A model generated the notes under the pieces. That model searched no databases, was not told where the DNA came from, and saw nothing but the letters and a program-made list of their open reading frames with translations. From Chitinophagales bacterium (lineage in GTDB: Bacteria; Bacteroidota; Bacteroidia; Chitinophagales; Chitinophagaceae), in assembly GCA_015654695.1 (NCBI GenBank), contig JAATGJ010000110.1, forward strand, positions 62,001 through 126,000: 64,000 bases of DNA. The letters run 5' to 3'. How positions within the stretch are numbered: the stretch's first letter is position 1; each line of letters starts with the position of its first letter. This document shows, one piece after another, positions 35,207-44,414 of the stretch. A program made the position numbers and the translations under genes.

Positions 35207-37429
35207 TTATTCCGGAGAACAACTGATCAGCCCTGACCTCGTTTCCGTGAAATTTGTCTTTTTCCTTAAAATGGTTTGAAGCACAGCACTACCTTCTTTA
35301 ATTTTAATAGTTTGCCCCGGCTGAATATTTTTAAATACTTGTATGGTATTACTGACAGGCCATTTTATTTCAATCTTTTCAATTATCGTCGCACTGCCAA
35401 TCCCTATATGCTGCATTAACGGATTGGAGCCAAAACTGCCACCGGAATTCACATCCCGGTAAACAGATCGTTCAATTCCGTTTTCTTTAAATGACACTTT
35501 TATTTTTGCACCAATAGCGACCCTGTTACATTTTGTTCCTTCCAGGTCCAGGTTTATCCAGCGATTATTATTTTGCCCGGGGTTGATGTATAATGAATTC
35601 TGGTAAGCATCCCCTTTATAGGCGCCGCCCATATCAATATAAATGTCCTGGTCGCCATCATTATCGAGGTCTGCAAAAGACACGCCGTGACCTTTTTGTA
35701 AATTACCCACCCTTGCAGAAGAAGTAGCATCAATAAAGGACCGGCCATTTACATTTTTAAATAGTTTATTCGGCACCAGCGACTGGTAAAGCGGGTTACC
35801 CGTACCCATATAAATATCAGGATAACCATCATTATCTATGTCGCCAAAATTCATTCCCATGGCAAAAGCGACCTTATGGAGCCCCGCTTTATCTGTAACG
35901 TCTTCAAAAGTTCCGTCATGTTTATTTCTGAACAGGAATTGCCTGCCTGAATTACCGACGTTGAAATGCAATGCTTCTGCAGCGGGATACGGGGCTAAAG
36001 ATCCGCCAAATTCATAACTGCATACTAATATATCAAGCCAGCCATCATTATCATAATCAAAAAAGCAGGTGGGGAATGTTTTGGTAGTACAGCTATCTAA
36101 ACCAGCTTCTTTGGTAACATTTTTAAAATGAACACTACCGCTTTTAAGGCCTTCATTTTTGAGCAATACTTTTTGTTTGCTCAACGTTGATATAAAAATA
36201 TCCGGCCAACCGTCATTGTCATAATCTCCCGAAGTAACCCCTTTTACAAAATCATTTATAGCAGCATTACTTTTTAATGCGCTTTCAGTAAATGTGCCAT
36301 CTTTATTATTCATATACAGTTCGCATATATTTAAATCCCACTCGCTGTTTGATTCATTGCCGATGAAAAGATCCAGCCAACCATCCTTATTAAAATCGTT
36401 CCAGGTAGCTGTTTGTGTCGGATGAAATGAAAGCAAACCGCTTTCTTTTGTAACATCCGTAAAAGTACCATCACCGTTATTGCGCAATAGGGAATTGGGT
36501 TCTTTTCCATAAGGCCCCTTCCATGCTCCCCGCAAAACAAAAACATCTTTGAAGCCATCATTGTTATAGTCTGTCTGCATGATATTCAATCCCCCGGTAA
36601 AATCTGACAAGCCTGATGAATCTGATACATCCGTAAAAGTGCCTGTACTATTATTCCTGCAGTAATGCATTCCCTCTGCCAAACTCCAGCTTGACGATAT
36701 AAGGTCTAAATAATTGTCATTGTTGAAATCATCTATAATACTGCCGCCTGCAAGGTTGTTTGTATTCAGCCCGATATTACCAGCTGCATCTGAAAAAGGT
36801 TTTACACTATGAGAACTGTCTTCATCAAGCCCTTTTATCAGGAACCCGGAAGGAACATCCTTGGGGTATCCGCCAATAGTCATATAGGCGATATTGAGCA
36901 GCCATCTCGATTCGAGATCGTCCGGGTTTCTCTGTAAAAGCATTTCATAAATTTCAATCGCATTGGAGGACCCGGTCTTGTCAACATGAACACCGGAGCT
37001 TTGTATGGGGAATAAACAGGATTGAGCGCTGTGATTATGAAGACAATTCGTTCTTTCCCCAAGTCGCATATATGCGATAGCAAGACCTTTCAGCAGCATT
37101 TCCACCCGCTGATAATCAGATGGATTTGTTTTCTTTAATAAACCTTCGAATGCTGTTACCGATTCCTGCTCACCACCCATTTCAAGCAATGTTATTGCTT
37201 TATAATAAGTAGCCTCAGGGGCTTTCAGGTAGTTAGCCGGATCGTTTAATATAGAATCCCAGAATGCCAGTTTAGCTTCCGGGCAAAAAGCGTTTGTCAT
37301 AGTGTATTCGCTTTTTGCAACAGCGGAAAGCAGGGCAACCATTTCCTTGTTCGAGTTATTTTTTTCCTGGCAGGAAAAAAATAAAAAGAAAACGGCGGCA
37401 TTCAATATGTTTATTTTTTTATACTTCAT
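35207..37429 (-). CDS. TPR-like plus FG-GAP/ASPIC lipoprotein (CRTAC1-like), 740 aa
   Basis: A lipoprotein with signal ending FFLFFSC. It is a close paralog of the protein at 18190-20421 over its whole length: helical N-terminus (NAIEIYEMLLQRNPDDLESRWLLN), FG-GAP blades (DDFNNDNYLDLISSSWSLAE, DLDNDGDQDIYIDMGGAYKG) and the ASPIC/UnbV end (RDVNSGGSFGSNPLMQHIGIG), finishing in SCSPE. ATG 37429 is chosen because it begins the signal peptide. It follows small anchored protein copy 2 and precedes the DUF3179 gene. Role unknown. Confidence 0.9.
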   Translation of the reverse strand: MKYKKINILNAAVFFLFFSCQEKNNSNKEMVALLSAVAKSEYTMTNAFCPEAKLAFWDSILNDPANYLKAPEATYYKAITLLEMGGEQESVTAFEGLLKKTNPSDYQRVEMLLKGLAIAYMRLGERTNCLHNHSAQSCLFPIQSSGVHVDKTGSSNAIEIYEMLLQRNPDDLESRWLLNIAYMTIGGYPKDVPSGFLIKGLDEDSSHSVKPFSDAAGNIGLNTNNLAGGSIIDDFNNDNYLDLISSSWSLAEGMHYCRNNSTGTFTDVSDSSGLSDFTGGLNIMQTDYNNDGFKDVFVLRGAWKGPYGKEPNSLLRNNGDGTFTDVTKESGLLSFHPTQTATWNDFNKDGWLDLFIGNESNSEWDLNICELYMNNKDGTFTESALKSNAAINDFVKGVTSGDYDNDGWPDIFISTLSKQKVLLKNEGLKSGSVHFKNVTKEAGLDSCTTKTFPTCFFDYDNDGWLDILVCSYEFGGSLAPYPAAEALHFNVGNSGRQFLFRNKHDGTFEDVTDKAGLHKVAFAMGMNFGDIDNDGYPDIYMGTGNPLYQSLVPNKLFKNVNGRSFIDATSSARVGNLQKGHGVSFADLDNDGDQDIYIDMGGAYKGDAYQNSLYINPGQNNNRWINLDLEGTKCNRVAIGAKIKVSFKENGIERSVYRDVNSGGSFGSNPLMQHIGIGSATIIEKIEIKWPVSNTIQVFKNIQPGQTIKIKEGSAVLQTILRKKTNFTETRSGLISCSPE

Positions 37430-37638
37430 AAAAAATGATTTAATCCTGAACAATTACACTTAATTTCTTCGCAAACAGGCATTCCCTTTAAAGATTTTAC
37501 TATGTATTGCATGAGCAGCATTATCATAATGCTTAAATGCATAACAGGCTCATTGGACAGATGCTTTTAGCGAACCTCTGCTTTGTTCAAGTAAACTTTA
37601 CGGTGATACCATGCGATTGCAAACGGAGAGAAAATATA

Positions 37639-38199
37639 TTAACTAATATTTTCCGGGGGCTTTGCCGGGGAAGTAATAAAACAGGAAGCTAAACGGGAGG
37701 AAAAAACATTTTCCAGGTATGTACATGAAAGGGTATATAAAGGATTGTATTGAAAGGTCAGTTGGTTATAGTCAGTTTCAATACTATTTTTCTTCCCAAA
37801 GGATTCCATTCCTTTTTTGGAAGACGAAAAAGGGAGGTTAGCGTTTTCTTTAGCTACAAATTCATTTTTGGCTTTATGCAACTCTGTTTTGACATGGTTG
37901 GGCAGGCACAGCAGGTAAAGCGTGTCATTTAACACTTTACGTTTTACGAAATTATATTGTATTCCGTTTAATTCAATTTCTCCATCATAGCGTTCATAAT
38001 CATTCCAGCTTGTATAGTAAGGCAGGTTAAGTGCAACCTTTATTTCCATAAGTTCTGATTCATTATAGTTGCCCTTATCCAGCTCCTGGACTGTGTGTTC
38101 ATTTGTTTGATGGATTAAATAATCAAAAAGTATTGAATACCCGACCAGGTTAAACAGGTACACAGTAATAAATAATATGGCCACTATTTTTTTAAACAC
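37639..38199 (-). CDS. Small membrane-anchored protein, three-member family (copy 2)
   Basis: A 186-residue paralog of the proteins at 17524-18072 and 53143-53697. It has an N-terminal helix (FKKIVAILFITVYLFNLVGY), core YNESELMEIKVALNLPYY, YERYDGEIELNG, and FVKRKVLNDTLYLLCLPN, and the C-terminal KPPENIS. The start is GTG at 38199; the first internal Met is near residue 51 and would remove the helix. It is followed by the CRTAC1-like gene (about 210 bp) as in copy 1. Function unknown. Confidence 0.8.
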   Translation of the reverse strand: MFKKIVAILFITVYLFNLVGYSILFDYLIHQTNEHTVQELDKGNYNESELMEIKVALNLPYYTSWNDYERYDGEIELNGIQYNFVKRKVLNDTLYLLCLPNHVKTELHKAKNEFVAKENANLPFSSSKKGMESFGKKNSIETDYNQLTFQYNPLYTLSCTYLENVFSSRLASCFITSPAKPPENIS

Positions 38200-38286
38200 G
38201 AAGGGAATACAGAATTAAGTATGCATTTATAATTTTGTTTTATGTCCGGGCTTTATGCAACAAACTTTTTGCATCACCCTGTACTC

Positions 38287-38838
38287 TTATTTATACAAAT
38301 CAAAGTCAATATATCCTTCTTCCGCTCTCATCTTAGCACGCTGCACATATACCTGCTTATCCGTTGGCGCCCAGGTAGCGAGTCCATCTACATACCGGTT
38401 AAACATACAAAAAGCGGCTGCTATCAATACCGTATCATGTATTTCCCTGTCTGTAGCGCCGGCAGTTCTTGCATCATTAACTTGTTCTTTCGTAACAGAC
38501 TTGCCGCCCTTCTGCACACTGCCTGCAATAGTCAATAAAGTTTTTAATTTTTCTGAAATAGGAGTTGATTGAAAATCAATTTTTATATCCTCAATCAACT
38601 GCATATCGCACTGTATATAGTGTTGCGCCAATGCACCATGCACGTTCTGGCAAAAGAAACAATCGTTGCGTGAAGAAACATAAGCGCCTATCAGCTCCCT
38701 TTCTCCACGGGTCAATGTATTATTATCATCTCTTAGTAAAATCTCCGCTAATTCATTTAAAGGTTTGGCTGTTTCCGGACGGAAAGCCATGGGTCCGCGG
38801 ATACCCGGCAGATCATTTCCCAGATTAATATGCGCCAT
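38287..38838 (-). CDS. AhpD-like carboxymuconolactone-decarboxylase-family protein (copy 1 of 4)
   Basis: A 183-residue all-helical protein of the CMD/AhpD superfamily, members of which act as peroxidases or hydroperoxide-detoxifying partners. The active-site set is complete: Glu48, Cys60, Cys63 and His67 in GERELIG and NDCFFCQNVH. No signal peptide. Three paralogs lie at 43279, 43849 and 45732. It is separated from SusD by a strong terminator and a CGTTTA palindrome just upstream of its start, so it may have its own promoter. Substrate unknown. Confidence 0.88.
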   Translation of the reverse strand: MAHINLGNDLPGIRGPMAFRPETAKPLNELAEILLRDDNNTLTRGERELIGAYVSSRNDCFFCQNVHGALAQHYIQCDMQLIEDIKIDFQSTPISEKLKTLLTIAGSVQKGGKSVTKEQVNDARTAGATDREIHDTVLIAAAFCMFNRYVDGLATWAPTDKQVYVQRAKMRAEEGYIDFDLYK

Positions 38839-38852
38839 ATATATTATTTATA

Positions 38853-38865
38853 CGTTTAGTAAACG
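38853..38865 (-). promoter_or_regulatory. Palindrome before the AhpD-like gene
   Basis: CGTTTA-G-TAAACG is a perfect palindrome with 6 bp arms and one central base, 15 bp upstream of the AhpD-like start. A half-matching GTTTACTAA is upstream of the SusC gene at about 43236-43244. It could be an operator; alternatively it is part of the leader. Confidence 0.35.
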
Positions 38866-38866
38866 G

Positions 38867-38910
38867 AATAAAACAAACCTTCTTTGGTTGTAAAGAAGGT
38901 TTGTTTTATT
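38867..38910 (-). terminator. Perfect 19 bp stem terminator after SusD
   Basis: AATAAAACAAACCTTCTTT (38867-38885) and AAAGAAGGTTTGTTTTATT (38892-38910) pair perfectly around a 6 base loop, with U-rich tails in both directions. It lies 6 bp beyond the SusD stop codon and separates SusC/SusD from the AhpD-like gene. Confidence 0.85.
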
Positions 38911-38916
38911 ATCTCT

Positions 38917-40224
38917 TTATTGTTCTGTTAAAGGTATCGGAAATGCAGTCCACACATCATCTCCTGTTCTGTCAACAGGAAGAGTAGCAAGCCGATTATA
39001 CCTGCGCATATCTATCCAGCGGTGACCTTCAAAAAACAAGGAGTATCTTCTTTGTTTCAGCATTTCATCAATCAATGCAGGCTGTGTCACAGCGCCGCTG
39101 TAATCCGGCAAATTGTGAGTATTCCTTACTTTGTTTAATGCGGTAACTGCAGCGGTTAGATTGGGCGTTTGGATATTCGCTTCTGCATAGATCAGTAGCA
39201 GTTCTTCATTTCTTATAACCGGAATGGGTGCGGTACTGGAAGTATATACCCATACATCCCTGTCGCTGCTAAGGCCACTGTTTGAAACAGAAGCTGTACG
39301 CAGTGTAGCTTTACCGATCCTGTCATCATTTACTTCAATATTAGTTACATAAAGCGGGTGAGCCAGGCGTACTTCACCAGCCTGGTTTTGCGGAAAGAAT
39401 GCCGGGTTTAGCTGATCTCCGGAGCCGGTACTGAAAACACTATACACCCCTGTATTAAAACTACCATTCAGGTCAAAAAAAGATTCGTTTAATGCCGTAA
39501 GTGCAGCGGACCACTGCTGGCGGTAAACAGCCACTCTTGCTGCCAGCGCACGGTTAAATTTTATTAATCCTGCTGCATCTGCAAGCCCGGTAAAACCCGG
39601 TGTGAGTGTGAAAGAAATAGTTGCCCCGGCCAGGTCTGTTTTAGCAGCATCCAGTAAAGCTGCAATAGCTGTTATAGATTCTGTATTATTAAGTATAGGC
39701 CCCAGGTTATTAGGATCAGCTACTTCCACCCTGATACCATTGGTGTAAGTAAGATTAAGATTTAATAAAAGTTCATACGCCTTCAGCGTTTTTGCAAAAC
39801 CGGTATAACCTTTCTTTTCCTCAGCTGAGATCTGTGTGGAATTAGTGGCAGCTTCTATGAGTACATTGCAATTTTTAACTACCCGGTAGCGCGATGCCCA
39901 GGGATTAGTAATATAAAACCCTGTGTTGTTTAATGTAGTACTTCCTGAACCGAGCAGCTCTGTTACAAACCGGGGATCGGCATTGGAGAAGCGGTAGATT
40001 TCACGGCCTACTACACTTACTGCATCAAGATATGTTCCCTCGTTATTTCTCATGCCCGATAATGCGCCACTAATAAGCCCGTTCAATTGATCCTTTGAGG
40101 CATTTTTCAAATAGTCTTCAACGGTAGGGCTGTTGAGATTGCCATATTCCTTTTTACAGGAAGTCGCCAACGATGCGGCAATGAGTAACAGCGCAAGTGT
40201 ATAGAGATTTATTAATTTTTTCAT
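38917..40224 (-). CDS. SusD/RagB-family surface lipoprotein (second pair)
   Basis: A 435-residue lipoprotein, signal ending LATSC, encoded 18 bp after its SusC partner. It is shorter than the other two SusD proteins in the window. It has the conserved C-terminal pattern NEELLLIYAEANIQ and LIDEMLKQRRYSLFFEGHRW, then RMRRYN-like and AFPIP sequence, and belongs to the branch with a VVGREIYRF segment. There is no glycoside hydrolase in this block, so the ligand may not be a polysaccharide (inference). Terminator follows. Confidence 0.93.
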   Translation of the reverse strand: MKKLINLYTLALLLIAASLATSCKKEYGNLNSPTVEDYLKNASKDQLNGLISGALSGMRNNEGTYLDAVSVVGREIYRFSNADPRFVTELLGSGSTTLNNTGFYITNPWASRYRVVKNCNVLIEAATNSTQISAEEKKGYTGFAKTLKAYELLLNLNLTYTNGIRVEVADPNNLGPILNNTESITAIAALLDAAKTDLAGATISFTLTPGFTGLADAAGLIKFNRALAARVAVYRQQWSAALTALNESFFDLNGSFNTGVYSVFSTGSGDQLNPAFFPQNQAGEVRLAHPLYVTNIEVNDDRIGKATLRTASVSNSGLSSDRDVWVYTSSTAPIPVIRNEELLLIYAEANIQTPNLTAAVTALNKVRNTHNLPDYSGAVTQPALIDEMLKQRRYSLFFEGHRWIDMRRYNRLATLPVDRTGDDVWTAFPIPLTEQ

Positions 40225-40242
40225 GATAATTAAGTTTGCTTT

Positions 40243-43203
40243 TTAGAAATCAATTGTTACACTAAACATAGCACGTTTGGATGCAGGAAACGGATCCACA
40301 TCTACTCCTGTTGAAAAGCCTGTTCCAAAATTGGATACTTCAGGATCATATCCTGCATATTTAGTAATAGTGATAAAGTTATTGAATGAAATACCTGTAC
40401 GTATACCACGGATGATGTTGCCTGGAATTTTATTGAACGTATAGTATAAACCAATTTCCCTGAAACGCAGGTAGCCTGAATTTTGAACAAATCCCCTGGC
40501 ACTGCCACCGAGAAATCCTCCAATCCTTTCCGGTCCGTCCGGTACGCCATTTCCATTTGCATCAGCATCATAATCGGCACTGGTACTGCCAAAATCATTC
40601 AGCAGGTTGGTAAGGTTTACATTATCACCTTTATTTTTCCAATGAACGAGGAAACGAACAGTGAGTTTACTAAATAAGGTAACCTCATTAAAACTGTTCA
40701 TCTGGAATCTGGGTTCCTGGTTTCCTAAAACAACTAAACCTGAAGGATGCGCTGGTGCATCCGTTCCAACTATTTGTGTAGCGGATTTACCCTCTTCTAT
40801 CTGGAAGCTTCCCAAACTTGTACCAAAGGAGCCAAGTATCACCGGGGGTATGGTAAGCTTTGTCACTTTCGAACGATTGAACCAGAAGTTCACTGATGAA
40901 GTCCATTTAATATTTTTTGAAGCGATGGGTTGCGCATTTATTCCAAGTTCAACACCCCGGTTACGCAGATCACCTGCATTCACAAATTTTGTAGAAAAAC
41001 CCGATGAAGCAGGCACGGTAGCCAGTAAAAGAAAATCAAAGATGTTTTTGTTATAAAAGCTTAATTCAAAATTGAGTTTGCTTTTCAGCACACTAAAATC
41101 AATACCAGCTTCAAACTCTGTTTGTCTTTCTGGTTTTATATTGGGATCACCACCTTGTATATTTACAATAGAACCCTGGGTGCCCGCTATGTTTGAAGCT
41201 ACTAACGTGGTAAACTTACTGCCGAAGGCTGGAAAGTTAGCCGATTGTCCATAAGCGGCACGCAGTTTCAGGTTATCAAAAAAGCCTTCATCCATTACGC
41301 CCAGCCTGGTAAGATTAACGGATACACCGGCTTTCGGATAAACATAAAATTTTGCAGCATCGCCGTTATTGGTTGATCTGTCAAAACGTACACCGGCTGT
41401 TAAATTGACCGCATCGTTTAAACTGGCTTCTTCCTGGATGAATATTCCCTGGTTCTGAAATTTATTCCTGAATTGCTGTGCTGATAAAGCTCCACCCTGG
41501 TCAACGTTTGACTGACCGGGCGCTACCTGTGTGGCTACATTCAGCAGGTTATTAAAATCCCCGTTTTCCTGTGTGATACCCGCCGATGTTGTAAGCCCGA
41601 GTTTATCTGAAGGGTTAAATGTATTCACCAATGATAAAATATAATTGGTGTTCAGGCTTTTGGTAGAGCCCTGGATAGAAGTGCCTTTATTAACCGCCTG
41701 GAACTGCAGTTCTCTTGGAAACAAAGCAGTAGTAACGAGGTTATAAAAATCAACACCTCCTCTTCCAATGAATTTTGTAGTTGATTTTTCTCCTTTTAAT
41801 AAGATGGCCTCCACATTAAATCCTGTTGCAAAACGATTCACATTTTCGTTATTGCGCATCAGTGCTATTGTCTGTAATACGTTGGATGCACCAAAAGGAT
41901 TCGCCGGGTAAGCCCCGAATTCATTAGGATGCAGTTCTATAAAATTGGGCGTTGATGATAAGGATATGCTATAGGTTACTCCGTTGTTATCATTTCCAGT
42001 AAGCCCCCTGTCAGCAGAAGAGTTTATATAATTGGTGCTTATTCCAATTTTAATATTATCATTTATCCTGTGATCAACATTCAGCCGTAAACTGGTATTA
42101 CGGTAGCCGGTACCATTAACAATACCATCTTCTTTTTTCTGTGCTGTAGAAAAGTAAAAACTTGTTTTTTCATTTCCACCCGTCATGCTCAAAACACTGT
42201 TACGGGTAAAACCGGTATTGTCATATACTTCCTTTTCATAATCGTATATCTTTCCGGCCGCTTGCGCATCCCGGAACTGCTGTTTTAATGCGGCGCTTGT
42301 TGCAGGATTGCTTGACAGGCTTCCTGCTGTTTGTTCAGTGAACTGGCGTACCCCAAGCAGTTTGCGTACTTTAATGATACCAAGGTCCTGTGAAAAGCTG
42401 ATCTTTGTTTTACCCTGCTTTCCTCTTTTTGTAGCAATAATAATTACACCCGCAGCAGCCCTTGATCCATAAATAGCGGCGGCAGATGCTCCTTTTAAAA
42501 TTTCAATATTCACAATGTCTTCTGCACGCAGATCTGCGATACGGCTGGAGGGATTATCCTGCGTGGATGCATTACCACCGGCAGCAGCAGCGGTAATTGC
42601 ATTTAAGCCGGCGGAAGTAGCTGTGTTATCCATAAATACGCCATCCACTACATACAATGGTTGTGTGTTTCCAAAAATCGAAGTAACCCCGCGCAGCTTT
42701 ACAGATATTCCACCACCGGGTGCGCCACTGTTGGCATTGATATAGGCTCCGGTTATTTTTCCATTTAATGCTGCATCAAAAGTCTGGGCGGGCGCTACAC
42801 CATTCAATTCCTTACTTGAAATAGTTCCCACCGCGTTGGCAAGATTTCTTCTTTTAACGGTGGTAGCAAGCCCCGTTACAATTACTTCATCCAGTTTGGC
42901 AAAATCCTCTTCCAGTTTTAGCTGGGTATCGGTTTGCAAAGATTCTGCTTTAATGGTTTGCGATTTAAAACCGGTAAAGCTGATAATAATGCTGGCATTG
43001 GAAGGAACTGTCAGCTTAAATTTCCCTTCAGCATCTGTAAACGTTCCCATGCTGGTTTGTTTAACAGCTATGCTAACACCCGGTAAGGGGACGCCATTAC
43101 CATCGGTTATTTTACCGCTAATAGTTTTTTCCTGTGCAAGCAGGTAGCAGGGTAACAGTAAAATACATAGCAGCCCTGCTATACGATTCATTAAGTTTCT
43201 CAT
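40243..43203 (-). CDS. SusC/RagA-family TonB-linked outer-membrane transporter (second pair)
   Basis: A 986-residue importer. The signal peptide ends YLLAQ. The carboxypeptidase-regulatory-like domain begins ISGKITDGNGVPLPGVSIAV, the plug LDEVIVTGLATTVKRRNLAN, and the SusC signature IYGSRAAAGVIIIATKRG. The barrel ends KRAMFSVTIDF. ATG 43203 is preferred over a start 18 codons upstream because it opens the signal peptide. It is preceded by two AhpD-like genes and followed by its SusD partner. Overall it is divergent from the other two SusC proteins in this window. Confidence 0.95.
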   Translation of the reverse strand: MRNLMNRIAGLLCILLLPCYLLAQEKTISGKITDGNGVPLPGVSIAVKQTSMGTFTDAEGKFKLTVPSNASIIISFTGFKSQTIKAESLQTDTQLKLEEDFAKLDEVIVTGLATTVKRRNLANAVGTISSKELNGVAPAQTFDAALNGKITGAYINANSGAPGGGISVKLRGVTSIFGNTQPLYVVDGVFMDNTATSAGLNAITAAAAGGNASTQDNPSSRIADLRAEDIVNIEILKGASAAAIYGSRAAAGVIIIATKRGKQGKTKISFSQDLGIIKVRKLLGVRQFTEQTAGSLSSNPATSAALKQQFRDAQAAGKIYDYEKEVYDNTGFTRNSVLSMTGGNEKTSFYFSTAQKKEDGIVNGTGYRNTSLRLNVDHRINDNIKIGISTNYINSSADRGLTGNDNNGVTYSISLSSTPNFIELHPNEFGAYPANPFGASNVLQTIALMRNNENVNRFATGFNVEAILLKGEKSTTKFIGRGGVDFYNLVTTALFPRELQFQAVNKGTSIQGSTKSLNTNYILSLVNTFNPSDKLGLTTSAGITQENGDFNNLLNVATQVAPGQSNVDQGGALSAQQFRNKFQNQGIFIQEEASLNDAVNLTAGVRFDRSTNNGDAAKFYVYPKAGVSVNLTRLGVMDEGFFDNLKLRAAYGQSANFPAFGSKFTTLVASNIAGTQGSIVNIQGGDPNIKPERQTEFEAGIDFSVLKSKLNFELSFYNKNIFDFLLLATVPASSGFSTKFVNAGDLRNRGVELGINAQPIASKNIKWTSSVNFWFNRSKVTKLTIPPVILGSFGTSLGSFQIEEGKSATQIVGTDAPAHPSGLVVLGNQEPRFQMNSFNEVTLFSKLTVRFLVHWKNKGDNVNLTNLLNDFGSTSADYDADANGNGVPDGPERIGGFLGGSARGFVQNSGYLRFREIGLYYTFNKIPGNIIRGIRTGISFNNFITITKYAGYDPEVSNFGTGFSTGVDVDPFPASKRAMFSVTIDF

Positions 43204-43278
43204 GCGAGTTTTGTTTTTGTGAACAATAATTAGTGATTGGTTTACTAATGAAAACATTTATTCTTTGATTATTTATTT

Positions 43279-43839
43279 CTACGCTGGTTGCCTGGCTGTA
43301 TAAATATGGCTGCCATACCCATTCTCTGCTACCTGTTTTGCACGAAGCGGGTAAGACGACATATCTGTTGGCGCAGTAGTAGCCAACCCATCTACATAGC
43401 GGTTGAACATACAGAATGCTGCGGCGATCAATACGGCATCATGTATATCCATATCCGTAGCGCCATTTTCTCTCGCCCTTTCAACATCCTCTGCAGTTAC
43501 AAATTTTCCTCCCTGCTGAACTTTGGCTGCAATGGCCAGCAATGATTTCAACTTATCAGGAATAGGCGCTTTGTTATAATCTTTTCTTACCTGCTCTACC
43601 AGCTCTCTATCGCCATCGAGATAAATACAGGCTATCTCTCCATGGGAATGATGGCAATAAAAGCAATCATTCAGGTAAGAAACATACATTCCTATCAGCT
43701 CTCTTTCAGCAGGTGCAAGCCCTTTATTACTTCTTAATAATATTTCTGCAAGCACGCCCATGGGCGCCGCAGTTTTCGGACTGTAAGCCATGGCGCTCCT
43801 GATGCCGGGTAAATCATTTTTTAAATTGATATGAGGCAT
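43279..43839 (-). CDS. AhpD-like carboxymuconolactone-decarboxylase-family protein (copy 2 of 4)
   Basis: A 186-residue paralog with the complete set Glu47, Cys59, Cys62, His66 (AERELIG, NDCFYCHHSH). It begins 9 bp after the end of copy 3 in the same direction, then SusC follows after about 75 bp. No signal peptide, so cytoplasmic. Identity between copies is moderate, so these are old duplicates, not a recent amplification. Confidence 0.88.
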   Translation of the reverse strand: MPHINLKNDLPGIRSAMAYSPKTAAPMGVLAEILLRSNKGLAPAERELIGMYVSYLNDCFYCHHSHGEIACIYLDGDRELVEQVRKDYNKAPIPDKLKSLLAIAAKVQQGGKFVTAEDVERARENGATDMDIHDAVLIAAAFCMFNRYVDGLATTAPTDMSSYPLRAKQVAENGYGSHIYTARQPA

Positions 43840-43848
43840 ATTTTTTTA

Positions 43849-44403
43849 TTAAGATACTGTGTTTGTTTGTTGCGGCAGTGTATATCCTTTCACCATCCGT
43901 TTTCCCATTTCTTCATATACTGCCGGGTCAGTTGGTGTAAAACTCGCCAGCCCATCCACGTACCTGTTGAACATAGAAAAGGATGCAGCTATCAGCACCG
44001 TATCATGTATTTCACGATCATCAGCTCCGCCTATTTTTGCGGCAACTATATCTTCCGGCGTTACTTCTTTTCCCAGTACCTGCACTTTGCGTGCTATATT
44101 TAATAAAGCTTTCATCTTATCACTTATATTGGATAGTTGCATATCCTGCAATACTTCATCTACTAAATTTTTTTCTTCGCCATACAAACATCTTGCCGCC
44201 GCTGCATGGCTGCTCATACAAAACATACAATCATTCCGGTGCGATACATAAGCAGCAATCAATTCTCTTTCTGCTTCCGATAATGGAGAGGAGCCGCGTA
44301 ATAAAACCTGGGCCAGGTCATATAAAGGTTTTCCTGTCTCCGGCCTGAATAAGACCAGGCTTCTTATTCCCGGTATCCCCTCTTCAACATTGATATATGC
44401 CAT
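43849..44403 (-). CDS. AhpD-like carboxymuconolactone-decarboxylase-family protein (copy 3 of 4)
   Basis: A 184-residue paralog with Glu47, Cys59, Cys62 and His66 (AERELIA, NDCMFCMSSH). Encoded between the MFS permease (11 bp upstream) and AhpD-like copy 2 (9 bp downstream), which indicates one transcript. Cytoplasmic. The reducing partner and substrate are unknown. Confidence 0.88.
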   Translation of the reverse strand: MAYINVEEGIPGIRSLVLFRPETGKPLYDLAQVLLRGSSPLSEAERELIAAYVSHRNDCMFCMSSHAAAARCLYGEEKNLVDEVLQDMQLSNISDKMKALLNIARKVQVLGKEVTPEDIVAAKIGGADDREIHDTVLIAASFSMFNRYVDGLASFTPTDPAVYEEMGKRMVKGYTLPQQTNTVS

Positions 44404-44414
44404 TTTTTATAGTA

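Noticed and set aside
38917-43203. Ordinary polysaccharide-utilization locus
   Set aside because: There is a SusC/SusD pair but no glycoside hydrolase, lyase or esterase around it; the neighbours are AhpD-like, MFS and TonB receptor genes.
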